From contig NZ_JAUASW010000003.1 of NCBI RefSeq assembly GCF_030345705.1, forward strand, positions 124,001-188,000: a stretch of DNA of 64,000 nucleotides, written 5' to 3'. The notes beneath the pieces are model-generated. The model did not search any database. It was not told the DNA's origin and was given only the letters and a program-made list of their open reading frames with translations. Position 1 is the stretch's first letter. Each line of letters begins with the position of its first letter. This document shows, piece by piece, positions 53,270-62,519 of this stretch. Made by a program: the position numbers and the translations under genes. This DNA is from Pelomonas sp. SE-A7. GTDB lineage: Bacteria > Pseudomonadota > Gammaproteobacteria > Burkholderiales > Burkholderiaceae_C.

Positions 53270-53908
53270 ATGAGCGACAGTGCCCCTCTGCGATTCCTGA
53301 TCGTCGATGCCTTGGCCGGCGTGCAGACCTTTGCGCGCCAGCTGCTGCAAGGCTATGGCTTTCCGACCGACAGCCTGGCCGTCGCCAGTGACACCGTACA
53401 GGCACTGGAACTGGGCCGCCAGCAGCCGCCCGACTTCCTGATCTGTGACGACTTTCCCAAGTCGGAGCTGGATGCGTTCGCGCTGTTCGAGCAGCTCAAG
53501 CAGGCCAACCCGGGCTGCCGGCTGGCCTTGCTGAGCTTCGAGATCACGCCGGAGCTGGAAGCCAAGGCCAGCCAGGCGGGCGCCCGCTTCCTCTTGAAGA
53601 AGCCGTTCGCCGCCACCGACCTGCGCGACGCCTTGCGCAAGTCGCTGGACGCCCTGGCCCAGGAAAGACCGGATCTGCACGCCCGCATGATGCAGGTGAT
53701 GAAGCCCCCGGCGCCGGCCAAGTCGGCCGCCCCGCCCCGCCCCATCGTGCTTCCGCCCATGCAGCCGGCCCTCAAGCCCGGCGACAAGGTCAGCCATGCC
53801 GGCAAGACCAGCACCATCGAGTACATCGTGATCCGCCACGGCGAGCTGGCGGTCCAGCTGCGCGGCCAGTCCGGCCTGGTCCCGGCCGCCCAGCTGACCA
53901 AGCTCTGA
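53270..53908 (+). CDS. Atypical receiver-domain protein with C-terminal beta-rich module
   Basis: A 212-residue protein. Residues about 1-125 follow the CheY fold: PLRFLIVDALAGVQTFARQL (second acidic residue of the Mg pair missing), phospho-acceptor candidate in FLICDDFPKSELDAF near residue 55, RLALLSFEITPELEAK, and Lys in RFLLKKPFAATDLRDAL. A Pro/Ala linker follows, then about 45 residues rich in beta strands (PGDKVSHAGKTSTIEYIVIR, ELAVQLRGQSGLVPAAQ) resembling an SH3/KOW-like module. No DNA-binding domain is seen. No kinase is adjacent. The ATG at 53270 is used; a GTG-type extension is unlikely. Probably a protein-protein signalling adaptor. Confidence 0.75.
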   Translation: MSDSAPLRFLIVDALAGVQTFARQLLQGYGFPTDSLAVASDTVQALELGRQQPPDFLICDDFPKSELDAFALFEQLKQANPGCRLALLSFEITPELEAKASQAGARFLLKKPFAATDLRDALRKSLDALAQERPDLHARMMQVMKPPAPAKSAAPPRPIVLPPMQPALKPGDKVSHAGKTSTIEYIVIRHGELAVQLRGQSGLVPAAQLTKL

Positions 53909-53933
53909 ACGACCCGGCGGCCGGCTCCACCGT

Positions 53934-55799
53934 TCAGCGCGCTTCGAGCAACTCCCAACGCTCCATCAGCGCCAGCAATTCGTCGTCAATGGCGGCCGCG
54001 CGCTGCGTCACCTCGCCGATGCGGGCCGTGCCCTGGGCATACAGCTCGGTGCCGTTGATCAGCCCATGCAGCTGGGCCTGCTCGGCCTCCAGCGCCGCGA
54101 TGCGGCCGGGGATCTCGTCCAGCTCGCGCTGTTCCTTGTAGCTGAGCTTGCGACGTGCGGGCACAGCGGGGGCTGGCGCAGGCGCCGCAACCGGAGCAGC
54201 GGCCGGCGCGGCCTTGGCCTGCAGGGCGGCGGCGCGCTGGCTCTGGATCAGCCAGTCCTCGATGTCGCCCTCATACTCGCGCCAGCGCCCCTCGCCCTCG
54301 TTGACGATGGTCGAGGTGACCACGTTGTCGAGGAAGCGCCGGTCGTGGCTGACCAGGAAGACCGTGCCGTCGTAGTCGGCCAGCAGCTCTTCCAGCAGTT
54401 CCAGCGTCTCGATGTCCAGGTCGTTGGTCGGCTCGTCCAGCACCAGCACATTGGCCGGCCGTGCGAACAGCCGCGCCAGCAGCAGGCGGTTGCGCTCGCC
54501 GCCCGACAGCGTGCGCACCGGCGAATCGGAGCGGGCCGGCGAGAACAGGAAGTCGCCCAGATAGCTCTTCACATGCTTCTTCTGGCTGCCGATCTCTATC
54601 CATTCGCTGCCGGGACTGATGGTGTCGGCCAGCGTGGCGTCGAGATTGAGCGCGTCGCGCATCTGGTCGAAATACGCCACGCTGAGCTTGCTGCCCAGGC
54701 GCACCGTGCCGCTGTCGGGCGCCAGCTCGCCGAGGATCATCTTCAGCAGCGTCGTCTTGCCGGCACCATTGGCGCCGACCAGGCCGATCTTGTCGCCGCG
54801 AAGGATGGTGGCCGTGAACTCACGGACGATGTCGCGTTCGCCATAGCGCTTGGACACGCCCTCGAGCTCGGCCACGATCTTGCCGCTACTCGCCCCGGTG
54901 TCCACGTCCAGCCTGACCTTGCCCTGCACGTCGCGGCGGGCAACGCGCTCGGCGCGCATCTCGTGCAGCCGCTGCACGCGGGCCACGCTGCGGGTGCGGC
55001 GGGCCTCGACGCCCTTGCGTATCCAGACTTCTTCCTGGGCCAGCAGCTTGTCGAAGCGGGCATTGGCCAGCGCCTCGTTCTCCAGCTCATAGGCCTTGGC
55101 CGCCTGGAAGGCCGCGAAATTGCCCGGATAGCCGCGCATCTGGCCACGGTCCAGCTCGACGATGCGGTTGCAGACCTTGTCCAGGAAGGCGCGGTCGTGG
55201 GTGATCAGCAGCAGCGAGCCCTGGAAGCCGTTGAGCAGGTCTTCCAGCCAGCGGATCGCATCCAGGTCCAGGTGGTTGGTCGGTTCGTCCAGCAGCAGCA
55301 CGTCGGGCTGGGCCACCAGGGCACGGGCCAGGGCCACGCGCTTCTTCAGCCCGCCCGACAGCGATCCCACGCGGCGCTCGCCATCCAGGCCCAGGCGATG
55401 CAGGGTCTCATCGACCCGCTGCTCCCAGTTCCAGGCACCGATGTGCTCGATGCGCTCCTGCAGCGCCGCCAGGTCCTCGCCCTCGGCATGATTCTCGAAA
55501 CGGTCGCGAAGGGCCTTGGCCTCGGCCACGCCCTCGCTGACCACGTCGAAGATCGAAGCCTCCGGGTCCAGGGCCGGCTCCTGCGGCACATAGACGCTGG
55601 TCAGGCCCTGCTGCAGCTGCAAGAGCCCGTCGTCCAGCCTCTCCAGGCCGGCCAGGATCTTGAGCAGCGAGCTCTTGCCCGTGCCGTTGCGGCCGATCAG
55701 GCCGACCCGCTCGCCGGTTTCGAGGGCGAAATTCGCACCATCCAGCAGGGCCACGTGGCCGTAGGCGAGATGGGCATTGGTAATCGATAAAACAGCCAT
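53934..55799 (-). CDS. uup: ABC-F family ATPase Uup
   Basis: Cytoplasmic ABC-F protein of 621 residues with two ATPase cassettes. Walker A is GRNGTGKSSLLKILAG near residue 38 and GANGAGKTTLLKMILG near 355; signature motifs are LSGGLKKRVALARALV and LSGGERNRLLLARLFA. The linker between the cassettes is Lys/Arg-rich, and after the second cassette a Pro/Ala-rich stretch leads to the coiled-coil C-terminus (YKEQRELDEIPGRIAALEAE) that marks Uup rather than EttA. Uup affects ribosome function and precise excision of transposons in enterobacteria. Divergent from the solitary flagellin gene. Confidence 0.95.
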   Translation of the reverse strand: MAVLSITNAHLAYGHVALLDGANFALETGERVGLIGRNGTGKSSLLKILAGLERLDDGLLQLQQGLTSVYVPQEPALDPEASIFDVVSEGVAEAKALRDRFENHAEGEDLAALQERIEHIGAWNWEQRVDETLHRLGLDGERRVGSLSGGLKKRVALARALVAQPDVLLLDEPTNHLDLDAIRWLEDLLNGFQGSLLLITHDRAFLDKVCNRIVELDRGQMRGYPGNFAAFQAAKAYELENEALANARFDKLLAQEEVWIRKGVEARRTRSVARVQRLHEMRAERVARRDVQGKVRLDVDTGASSGKIVAELEGVSKRYGERDIVREFTATILRGDKIGLVGANGAGKTTLLKMILGELAPDSGTVRLGSKLSVAYFDQMRDALNLDATLADTISPGSEWIEIGSQKKHVKSYLGDFLFSPARSDSPVRTLSGGERNRLLLARLFARPANVLVLDEPTNDLDIETLELLEELLADYDGTVFLVSHDRRFLDNVVTSTIVNEGEGRWREYEGDIEDWLIQSQRAAALQAKAAPAAAPVAAPAPAPAVPARRKLSYKEQRELDEIPGRIAALEAEQAQLHGLINGTELYAQGTARIGEVTQRAAAIDDELLALMERWELLEAR

Positions 55800-55922
55800 A
55801 GGGGGCGGATTGTCCCGCATGCCCCGGGGAGGTCCGTCTCGACAGCCCCAGGCGCGCCGACTATGCTTTGCTTCGCGAACCACCATCCGCTGACGTCCAG
55901 CCTCGTCGCGAGAGTCAAGCCC

Positions 55923-56732
55923 ATGGCCAACGCCATAGACACCACTGCCAGGATCCTGACCCAGACCCAGGCCAGCCGCGAACGCTCGCTGCAGCGCCTG
56001 GGCAGCGGCAAGTCCATCAATACCGCCTCCGACGACGCGGCCGTGGCGGCCATCGCCGTACGGCTCTCTGCCCAGCTCAATGCCTCCAGCCAGTTGCGCC
56101 GCAACGTGGGGGATGCCCTGTCCTTGGCCGATACCGCCGGCGGTGCCCTGGGCCAGGTCAGCGCCGCCCTGGTCCGCATGCGCGACCTGGCGATCCAGGC
56201 CGCCAACGGCAGCTACACCAGCAGCGACCGGGTCGCGATAGAAACCGAATACGCCAAGCTGTCCGAGACCCTGGACAAGCAGGCCGGCGGCGTGCAGTTC
56301 AACGGCCGCCCCATCCTGGACGGCAGCCTGCAGCTGAACGTCCAGACCGACGAGCAAGGCGGCGAACAGCAGCTGAACCTGGCCGATGTCTCGACCCAGG
56401 GCCTGAGACTGGCCGGCCAGTCGCTGGCCACGGCCGACCAGGCCCGCCAGGCCGTCGATGCGCTCGACCAGGCCATAGAGCAGGTCGGCGCCCAGCAGGC
56501 CGGCATAGGCGCGGCCCAGGCCGGTTTCCAGAGCGTGATCGCCAACCTGGAAGGCAGCTACGAATCGCTGGCCTCGGCCCGCAGCCGCCGCGTCGACACC
56601 GACTATGCGGCCGAGTCGGCCAACAGCAGCCAGGCCACGGTCCGCCAGCAGGCGGCGCTCAAGGCGGTCGCGCTGTACAAGCGCAACCAGGTGCTGCAGA
56701 CCGATCTGCTGCCGGCGCCGATCAAGGATTGA
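55923..56732 (+). CDS. Short flagellin-like protein, outside any flagellar cluster
   Basis: A 269-residue protein with D0/D1 flagellin domains only. N-terminal part: SRERSLQRLGSGKSINTASD, DAAVAAIAVRLSAQLNASSQ, DALSLADTAGGALGQVSAAL and RMRDLAIQAANGSYTSSDRV. GVQFNGRPILDG is the standard join. C-terminal part: RRVDTDYAAESANSSQATVR and QAALKAVALYKRNQVLQTDL. There is no D2/D3 region (normally 100-300 residues) and the very N-terminus differs from canonical QVINTNSLSLL-type starts. Both neighbours are unrelated, and no sigma-28 promoter or fli/flg gene is in the window. It may be a minor filament protein or a secreted flagellin-like adhesin. Confidence 0.85.
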   Translation: MANAIDTTARILTQTQASRERSLQRLGSGKSINTASDDAAVAAIAVRLSAQLNASSQLRRNVGDALSLADTAGGALGQVSAALVRMRDLAIQAANGSYTSSDRVAIETEYAKLSETLDKQAGGVQFNGRPILDGSLQLNVQTDEQGGEQQLNLADVSTQGLRLAGQSLATADQARQAVDALDQAIEQVGAQQAGIGAAQAGFQSVIANLEGSYESLASARSRRVDTDYAAESANSSQATVRQQAALKAVALYKRNQVLQTDLLPAPIKD

Positions 56733-56829
56733 AGCAGCCTTTGCGCTGATTTCCTGAGCCTCCTCGCTGCCGGACTAGACTCCGCGCCCTGGAGACGGGC
56801 AATTCCGCCCGCCCGGAGGAGGAACATCC

Positions 56830-59550
56830 ATGAGAGCAAGAAATTCGTTGGCACGCCTGTCCCTGGCGCTGAGCCTGGCCGGCCTTTGCAGCCTGGCCGC
56901 CGCCCATTCGCTGAAGCCGCAGCGTGCGGTCGAAGGCATCACCGAGTACCGCCTGGCCAATGGCCTGCAGGTGCTGCTGGCGCCGGACGACAGCAAGCCC
57001 ACGACCACAGTCAACGTGACCTACCGCGTCGGCTCCAAGCACGAGAACTACGGCGAAACCGGCATGGCCCACCTGCTGGAGCACCTGATCTTCAAGGGCA
57101 GCCCCAAGTACCCGGCCCCCTGGGACGAATTCAGCAAGCGCGGCCTGATGGCCAACGGCTCGACCTGGTTCGACCGCACCAACTACTTCGCCGCCTTCGC
57201 CGCCAACGAGGCCAACCTCAAGTGGTACCTGGAATGGCAGGCCGATGCCATGGTCCACAGCCACATCGCCAAGCGCCACCTCGACACCGAGATGACCGTG
57301 GTGCGCAACGAGATGGAGATGGGCGAGAACGACCCCGGCAATGCCACGACCCAACGGGCCCTGGCGGCGATGTTCCAGTGGCACAACTACGGCAAGGACA
57401 CGATTGGCGCCCGCGCCGACGTCGAGAACGTCGACATCTCGCGGCTGCAGGCCTTCTACCGCCAGTACTACCAGCCCGACAACGCCACGCTGATCGTCTC
57501 CGGCAAGTTCGACGCCAACAAGGTGCTGGACTGGGTGGAGCAGAGCTTCGCCAAGCTGCCCAAGCCCAAGCGCCAGCTCAAGCCCACCTACACCAACGAC
57601 CCGGTGCAGGACGGCGAGAACCAGGTGACCGTGCGCCGCACGGGCGGCACGGCGCAGTCGCTGGCGGCGTACCACATTCCGGCCGGCCCGCACCCCGACT
57701 ACGCCGCCATCGAGCTGCTCAACCTGGTGCTGGCGCAGACCCCGGGCGGCCGTCTGCACAAGCGCCTGGTCGAGGAGAAGAAGCTGGCCGCCTCGGTCGG
57801 CCACTTCGGTCTGGCGCTGGCCGAACCAGGCTTCACCAGCGTCAGCGCCGAGCTGGCACCGCAGGCCTCGCACGAGGAAATGAACAAGGAGCTGCTGGCC
57901 GTCGCCGAGAGCTTTGCCTCGCAACCGCTGAGTGCCGAGGAGCTGCAACGCGCCAGGACCAAGTGGCTGAACGACTGGGAACGCCGCTTCACCAGCCCCG
58001 AATCGGTGGGCATCACGCTGTCCGAATACATCGCCCAGGGCGACTGGCGGCTGTTCTTCCTGCTGCGCGACCGCATCAAGGCGATCAAGCTGGAAGAGGT
58101 GCAGCGCGTTGCCACCGAATACCTGCAGCGCAGCAACCGCACGCTGGCCCAGTACATCCCGACCGACAAGCCGCTGCGAGCACCGGCCCCCAGCTTCGTC
58201 CAGTTGGACAAGGAACTGGCCGGGTTCAAGCCCCAGGCCGCGGCCCAGGCCGTGGCGGCCTTCGAAGCCTCGCCGGCCAATATCGACAAGCAAACGCAGC
58301 TCAGCCAACTCACCAACGGCATGAAGCTGGCCCTGCTGGCCAAGCCCTCGCGGGGCGAGGCGGTGCGCGGCCAGCTGCAATTGCGCTTCGGCACGGCCGA
58401 ATCTCTGCAAGGCCAGCAGGCGGCGGCCGAACAGCTGGCGGCGATGCTGAGCATGGGCACCGAGCGCCTGAACCGCCAGCAGCTGCGCGATGCGCTGGAT
58501 GCGGCCAAGGTCGAGCTCAATGTCTCGGCCCAGCGCGCCAACCAGCTGGTGCTGAGCTGGGCCACCAAGCGCGAGCATGCGTCGGAGGCGCTGCGCCTGA
58601 TCGCCGAGATGCTGCGTCAGCCCCGCTTCGAGGCCGCGGCCCTGGAAGAGCTGCGCGCCCAGGGCCTCACCGCCATCCAGTCCCAGCGTGACGAACCGCA
58701 GGCCCTGGCCTCGGTGGTGGCGCAGGCCGCGCTGAACAAGCATCCGCGTGGCCATGTGTTCTACGCCCGCAACTTCGCCGAGCAGGAACAAGACCTGAAG
58801 GCCCTGAAGCTGGACGACCTCAGGCAGTTCCACGCCCGCTTCTACGGCGCCGATGCCGGCCAGCTGTCCCTGGTCGGCGACTTCGATGCCGCCGCGCTGA
58901 AGGCCGAGGCCGAGAAGCTGTTCGGCAGCTGGCGCGCGACAACCCGCTTTGCGCGCACCGGCGACAAGGCTTCCGACCAGCCCGGCCGCGTGCAGCAGGT
59001 GGTCACGCCGGACAAGCAGAACGCGATGCTGTTCGGCATCCTGCCCATGCCCATCGACGACGACCATCCGGACCGCGCCGCGCTGCAACTGGCCAACCAC
59101 CTGCTGGGCGGCAGCATGAGCTCGCGGCTGTGGATGCGCATCCGCGAGAAGGAGGGTCTGTCCTACGGCGTCGGCAGCGGCGTATCGCTGCGCCCGCGCG
59201 ACCCGGACTCGGCCTGGTTCCTGTACGCGATCTTCGCGCCGCAGAACCGCGCCAAGGTCGAGACCGCGCTGCGCGAGGAAGTGGCCCGGGCGCTGGCCGA
59301 GGGCTTCACGGCCCAGGAAGTGGCCGACGGCCGCCAGGCCCTGGTCAACGAGAGCCGGATGATGCTGGCACAGGACCCGGCCCTGGCCGACCTGCTGTCG
59401 CGCAACCTCTACCTGGATCGCCGCATGGACCGCCAGCAGCAGCTGATCGACGCGATCGGCAAGCTGACGCCGGATGCGGTCAACGCCGCGCTGCGCAGGC
59501 ACTTCAAGCTGGACGGCTTCCAGCTGGTGTTCGCCGGCGACTTCAAGTAA
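56830..59550 (+). CDS. Exported M16 family zinc metallopeptidase, double-domain chain
   Basis: A 906-residue pitrilysin-family peptidase. After a Sec signal (ARLSLALSLAGLCSLAAA) the N-terminal half has the inverted zinc motif HLLEH at about residues 81-85, with EMEMGENDPGNATTQ supplying the downstream Glu. The second half (from about 500) has the same fold outline but no HxxEH, so it is the non-catalytic partner fused in one chain; many bacteria encode these as two genes. GGAGGAGGAAC precedes the ATG. Probably degrades peptides in the periplasm. Downstream gene is gshB, convergent. Confidence 0.92.
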   Translation: MRARNSLARLSLALSLAGLCSLAAAHSLKPQRAVEGITEYRLANGLQVLLAPDDSKPTTTVNVTYRVGSKHENYGETGMAHLLEHLIFKGSPKYPAPWDEFSKRGLMANGSTWFDRTNYFAAFAANEANLKWYLEWQADAMVHSHIAKRHLDTEMTVVRNEMEMGENDPGNATTQRALAAMFQWHNYGKDTIGARADVENVDISRLQAFYRQYYQPDNATLIVSGKFDANKVLDWVEQSFAKLPKPKRQLKPTYTNDPVQDGENQVTVRRTGGTAQSLAAYHIPAGPHPDYAAIELLNLVLAQTPGGRLHKRLVEEKKLAASVGHFGLALAEPGFTSVSAELAPQASHEEMNKELLAVAESFASQPLSAEELQRARTKWLNDWERRFTSPESVGITLSEYIAQGDWRLFFLLRDRIKAIKLEEVQRVATEYLQRSNRTLAQYIPTDKPLRAPAPSFVQLDKELAGFKPQAAAQAVAAFEASPANIDKQTQLSQLTNGMKLALLAKPSRGEAVRGQLQLRFGTAESLQGQQAAAEQLAAMLSMGTERLNRQQLRDALDAAKVELNVSAQRANQLVLSWATKREHASEALRLIAEMLRQPRFEAAALEELRAQGLTAIQSQRDEPQALASVVAQAALNKHPRGHVFYARNFAEQEQDLKALKLDDLRQFHARFYGADAGQLSLVGDFDAAALKAEAEKLFGSWRATTRFARTGDKASDQPGRVQQVVTPDKQNAMLFGILPMPIDDDHPDRAALQLANHLLGGSMSSRLWMRIREKEGLSYGVGSGVSLRPRDPDSAWFLYAIFAPQNRAKVETALREEVARALAEGFTAQEVADGRQALVNESRMMLAQDPALADLLSRNLYLDRRMDRQQQLIDAIGKLTPDAVNAALRRHFKLDGFQLVFAGDFK

Positions 59551-59571
59551 GGGCGCCAGCCCTGCAGGCCC

Positions 59572-60519
59572 TCAGGCGAGGGCCTGCTCCAGCGCATCTA
59601 TGAACATCTTCGCCACGTCGAAGCCGGTCTGCTGGCTGATCTCCTGGAAGCAGGTCGGGCTGGTGACGTTGATCTCGGTGAGGCAGTCGCCGATCACGTC
59701 CAGGCCCACCAGCAGCAGGCCGCGCGCCGCCAGGATGGGGCCCAGGGCCTCGGCGATCTCGCGGTCGCGCGCGCTGATCGGCTGGGCCACGCCCTTGCCG
59801 CCGGCCGCCAGGTTGCCGCGCACCTCGCCGCCCTGCGGAATGCGGGCCAGGCAGAAAGGCACGACCTGGCCCCCGATCACAAGCACGCGCTTGTCGCCGT
59901 CCTTGATGGCCGGCAGGTAGCGCTGGACCATCACCGTCTCGGCGCCGCCCTTGTTCAGGGTCTCGATGATGGCGCCCAGGTTCAGGCCATCGGCGGCCAC
60001 GCGGAAGATGCCGGTGCCGCCCATGCCGTCCAGCGGCTTCAGGATGATGTCGCCCTGCTCCTTGTGGAAGGCGCGGATCGCCGCCTCGCTGCGCGTGACC
60101 AGGGTGGGCGCGCTGAACTGCGGGAACTCCAGGAGCGACAGCTTTTCCGGATGGTCGCGCAGCGCGGCCGGCCGGTTGAACACCTTGGCGCCTTCGCGCT
60201 CGGCCTGCTGCAGCAGGTGGGTGGCGTAGAAATACTCGCTGTCGAAGGGCGGGTCCTTGCGCATCAGCACGGCGCCCATGTCGGCGAGGGCCAGCTCGGC
60301 TTCGGCCACCACGGTGAACCAGTCAATGGCATCGCCGGTGAGCGTGATCGCCCTCGCACTGCGAGCCACGACGCGGCCGCCTGAATGCCACACCAGGTCG
60401 GCCGGATGGCAGGCCCACAGCTCATGGCCGCGGCTTGCGGCCTCGCGCATCATCGCGAAGGTGGTGTCCTTGTAGGTCTTGAACGACTCCAGCGGGTCGG
60501 CGACGAAGAGCAGTTTCAT
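59572..60519 (-). CDS. gshB: Glutathione synthetase
   Basis: ATP-grasp enzyme joining gamma-glutamylcysteine and glycine; 315 residues, normal for prokaryotic GshB. KLLFVADPLESFKTYKDTTF is the N-terminal signature, KPLDGMGGTGIFRVAADG the ATP-grasp loop, and LDVIGDCLTEINVTSPTCFQ the metal and substrate site. RYLPAIKDGDKRVLVIGGQ completes the fold. Its gene partner gshA is not in the window. The start is ATG at 60519. Confidence 0.96.
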   Translation of the reverse strand: MKLLFVADPLESFKTYKDTTFAMMREAASRGHELWACHPADLVWHSGGRVVARSARAITLTGDAIDWFTVVAEAELALADMGAVLMRKDPPFDSEYFYATHLLQQAEREGAKVFNRPAALRDHPEKLSLLEFPQFSAPTLVTRSEAAIRAFHKEQGDIILKPLDGMGGTGIFRVAADGLNLGAIIETLNKGGAETVMVQRYLPAIKDGDKRVLVIGGQVVPFCLARIPQGGEVRGNLAAGGKGVAQPISARDREIAEALGPILAARGLLLVGLDVIGDCLTEINVTSPTCFQEISQQTGFDVAKMFIDALEQALA

Positions 60520-60543
60520 GGTGAGGGGAACTTCTTTGATGGT

Positions 60544-61716
60544 TCAAACGCGTCGGCGGAAGTGTTGCACCAACAGAGAAACCGTGCCGGCCACCACGCC
60601 CCAGAAGGCCGAGCCTACGCCGGCCAGGCTGACGCCCGACAGCGTGACCAGAAAGGTCAGGATGGCGGCGTCGCGGTGGCGCTCATCCTGTAGTGCCTGC
60701 GAAAGCCCGCCCGCGATGGTGCCGAGCAAGGCCAGGCCGGCCACGGCCGCCACCAGCTCCTTGGGGAAGGCCGCCAGCAGTCCCACTACCGCACCACCGG
60801 CCAGGCCCAGCAGGATGTAGAACACGCCGGCCGCGGCCGAGGCCCAGTAGCGGCGGGCCGGATCCTCATGCGCCTCGCGGCCCATGCAGATGGCCGCGGT
60901 GATCGCCGCCAGATTGAGGGCGAATGCGCCGAAGGGCGCGAGCACCAGGGTGGCAAGACCTGTCACCGTGAGCGTGGGCGAGACCGGCGTCTGGTAGCCC
61001 GAGGCGCGCTGGGCCGCCACACCGGGCAGGTTCTGCGAGGCCATGGTGACCAGGAACAGCGGCAGGCCCACGCCGACCAGGGCAGCGGTCGAGAACACCG
61101 GCGCGGTCCAGACCGGCCGGGCCCAGGCCCAGTCCACCAGCTCCAGATGCAACCGCCCCTGCACGCCCGCCACCGCGATGCCGACCAGCAGCACGACAAC
61201 CACCGCATAGCGTGGCCACCAGCGCCGGCCCAGCAGGTAGGCCAGGGCCATCAGCAGCACCAGCAGCGGCGCTGTGCGCACGCTGCCCACGGCATCGAGA
61301 CCGAAGCGGGCCAGCACCCCGGCCAGCAGGGCCGAGGCCACGGCCAGCGGGATTCGGTCCATCAGCTTCTCGAACCAGCCGGTGAGGCCGCTGACGAGGA
61401 TCAGCGCGCCGCAGAGCAGGAAGGCGCCGGTGGCCTCGGCCAGCGTGAGGCCGGAACTGGCGGCGATCAGGGCCGCGCCGGGCGTGGACCAGGCCACCTT
61501 GATAGGCAGCCGGGTCCAGAGTGACAGCGAAAGGCTGGTCAGCCCCATGCCCAGGCCCAGGGCCCAGATCCAGGAGGCGCTCTGTTGCGCATCGGCACCC
61601 AGGGCCTGGGCGGCCTGGAATACGATGGCCACCGAACTGGTGAAGCCGACCAGCACGGCGACGAAGCCGGCCACGACGGCGCTGAGCGAGAGCTGCTGCA
61701 GGCGGTTGGATTCCAT
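60544..61716 (-). CDS. BenE family benzoate/H+ symporter-like permease
   Basis: Polytopic inner-membrane transporter of 390 residues with about twelve hydrophobic helices. Family features are VVAGFVAVLVGFTSSVAIVF, PIKVAWSTPGAALIAASSG with the conserved Thr-Pro, NLPGVAAQRASGYQTPVSPT near the centre (conserved Asn and Gln), and PFGAFALNLAAITAAICMG. The ATG at 61716 is chosen; earlier codons add non-family sequence. It is upstream of gshB on the same strand, 24 bases before it. No benzoate-catabolic genes are near, so the substrate may differ. Confidence 0.9.
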   Translation of the reverse strand: MESNRLQQLSLSAVVAGFVAVLVGFTSSVAIVFQAAQALGADAQQSASWIWALGLGMGLTSLSLSLWTRLPIKVAWSTPGAALIAASSGLTLAEATGAFLLCGALILVSGLTGWFEKLMDRIPLAVASALLAGVLARFGLDAVGSVRTAPLLVLLMALAYLLGRRWWPRYAVVVVLLVGIAVAGVQGRLHLELVDWAWARPVWTAPVFSTAALVGVGLPLFLVTMASQNLPGVAAQRASGYQTPVSPTLTVTGLATLVLAPFGAFALNLAAITAAICMGREAHEDPARRYWASAAAGVFYILLGLAGGAVVGLLAAFPKELVAAVAGLALLGTIAGGLSQALQDERHRDAAILTFLVTLSGVSLAGVGSAFWGVVAGTVSLLVQHFRRRV

Positions 61717-61739
61717 GGGCGGAGCATAGCGAGCCAAGC

Positions 61740-62510
61740 ATGTGCAGATTCCTGGCCTACGTGGGCGATGCGATCTTTCTGGACGAGCTGGTCTGCGTGC
61801 CGCCGCATTCGCTGGTGCGCCAGTCGCTGCGCGCCGAGGAGGCCAAGGTGGTCACCAACGGCGACGGCTTCGGCATAGGCTGGTACGGCGAGCGCGAAAG
61901 CCCCGGCGTCTACCGCGAGGTGATGCCGGCCTGGTCGGACGAGAACCTGCTGGCCCTGTGCGCCAATGTGCGCTCCCACTTGTTCTTCGCCCATGTGCGG
62001 GCCGCCACCGGCACCGGCATAGCGAGGCAGAACTGCCATCCGTTCCGCCATGGCCCCTGGCTATTCATGCACAACGGCCAGATCGGCGGCTACGGCCAGC
62101 TGCGCCGCGCGATGGAGGCACGGCTGCCCGACCATCTCTATGCCGAGCGCCGCGGCGCTACCGACAGCGAGCTGCTGTTCCTGCTGATCCTGGCCCGCAT
62201 CGAGATGGGCGAGAGCGTGCCGGACGCGGTGGGCCAGGTGCTCAACGAGACCCTGGCCATGATGCATGTGCTGCACATCACCGCCCCCCTGCGCTTTGCA
62301 GCGGCGCTGGCCGATGGCAGGCAGGTCCATGCCTTCCGCTTCTCGAGCGACAAGCGCGCGCCCACGCTCTACCTGCACCACCACCAGAGCCGCGGCATCC
62401 TCGTGGCCTCTGAGCCGCTGGTGGACGATCACGAGGGCTGGGAGCTGATACCGCAGGGCACGGTGGTGCGCTTCGATGCCCAGGGGCATCACAGCCAGGC
62501 GCTGGCCTGA
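61740..62510 (+). CDS. Class II glutamine amidotransferase (YafJ-like)
   Basis: N-terminal-nucleophile hydrolase of 256 residues. Processing or direct action would expose Cys2 (MCRFLAYVGDAIFLDEL), the glutaminase nucleophile. Support comes from NGDGFGIGWYG, FFAHVRAATGTGIARQNCHP and FRHGPWLFMHNGQIGGYG, which position the Asn and Gly of the oxyanion site; GATDSELLFLLIL follows. Family members cleave glutamine or gamma-glutamyl compounds; YafJ has no settled substrate. Starts 23 bases from the divergent BenE gene. Confidence 0.93.
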   Translation: MCRFLAYVGDAIFLDELVCVPPHSLVRQSLRAEEAKVVTNGDGFGIGWYGERESPGVYREVMPAWSDENLLALCANVRSHLFFAHVRAATGTGIARQNCHPFRHGPWLFMHNGQIGGYGQLRRAMEARLPDHLYAERRGATDSELLFLLILARIEMGESVPDAVGQVLNETLAMMHVLHITAPLRFAAALADGRQVHAFRFSSDKRAPTLYLHHHQSRGILVASEPLVDDHEGWELIPQGTVVRFDAQGHHSQALA

Positions 62511-62519
62511 GGCCGGCGC

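Noticed and set aside
55850..55865. Sigma-28-like GCCGACTA before the flagellin gene
   Set aside because: No TAAA-type -35 box 15 bases upstream; chance similarity.
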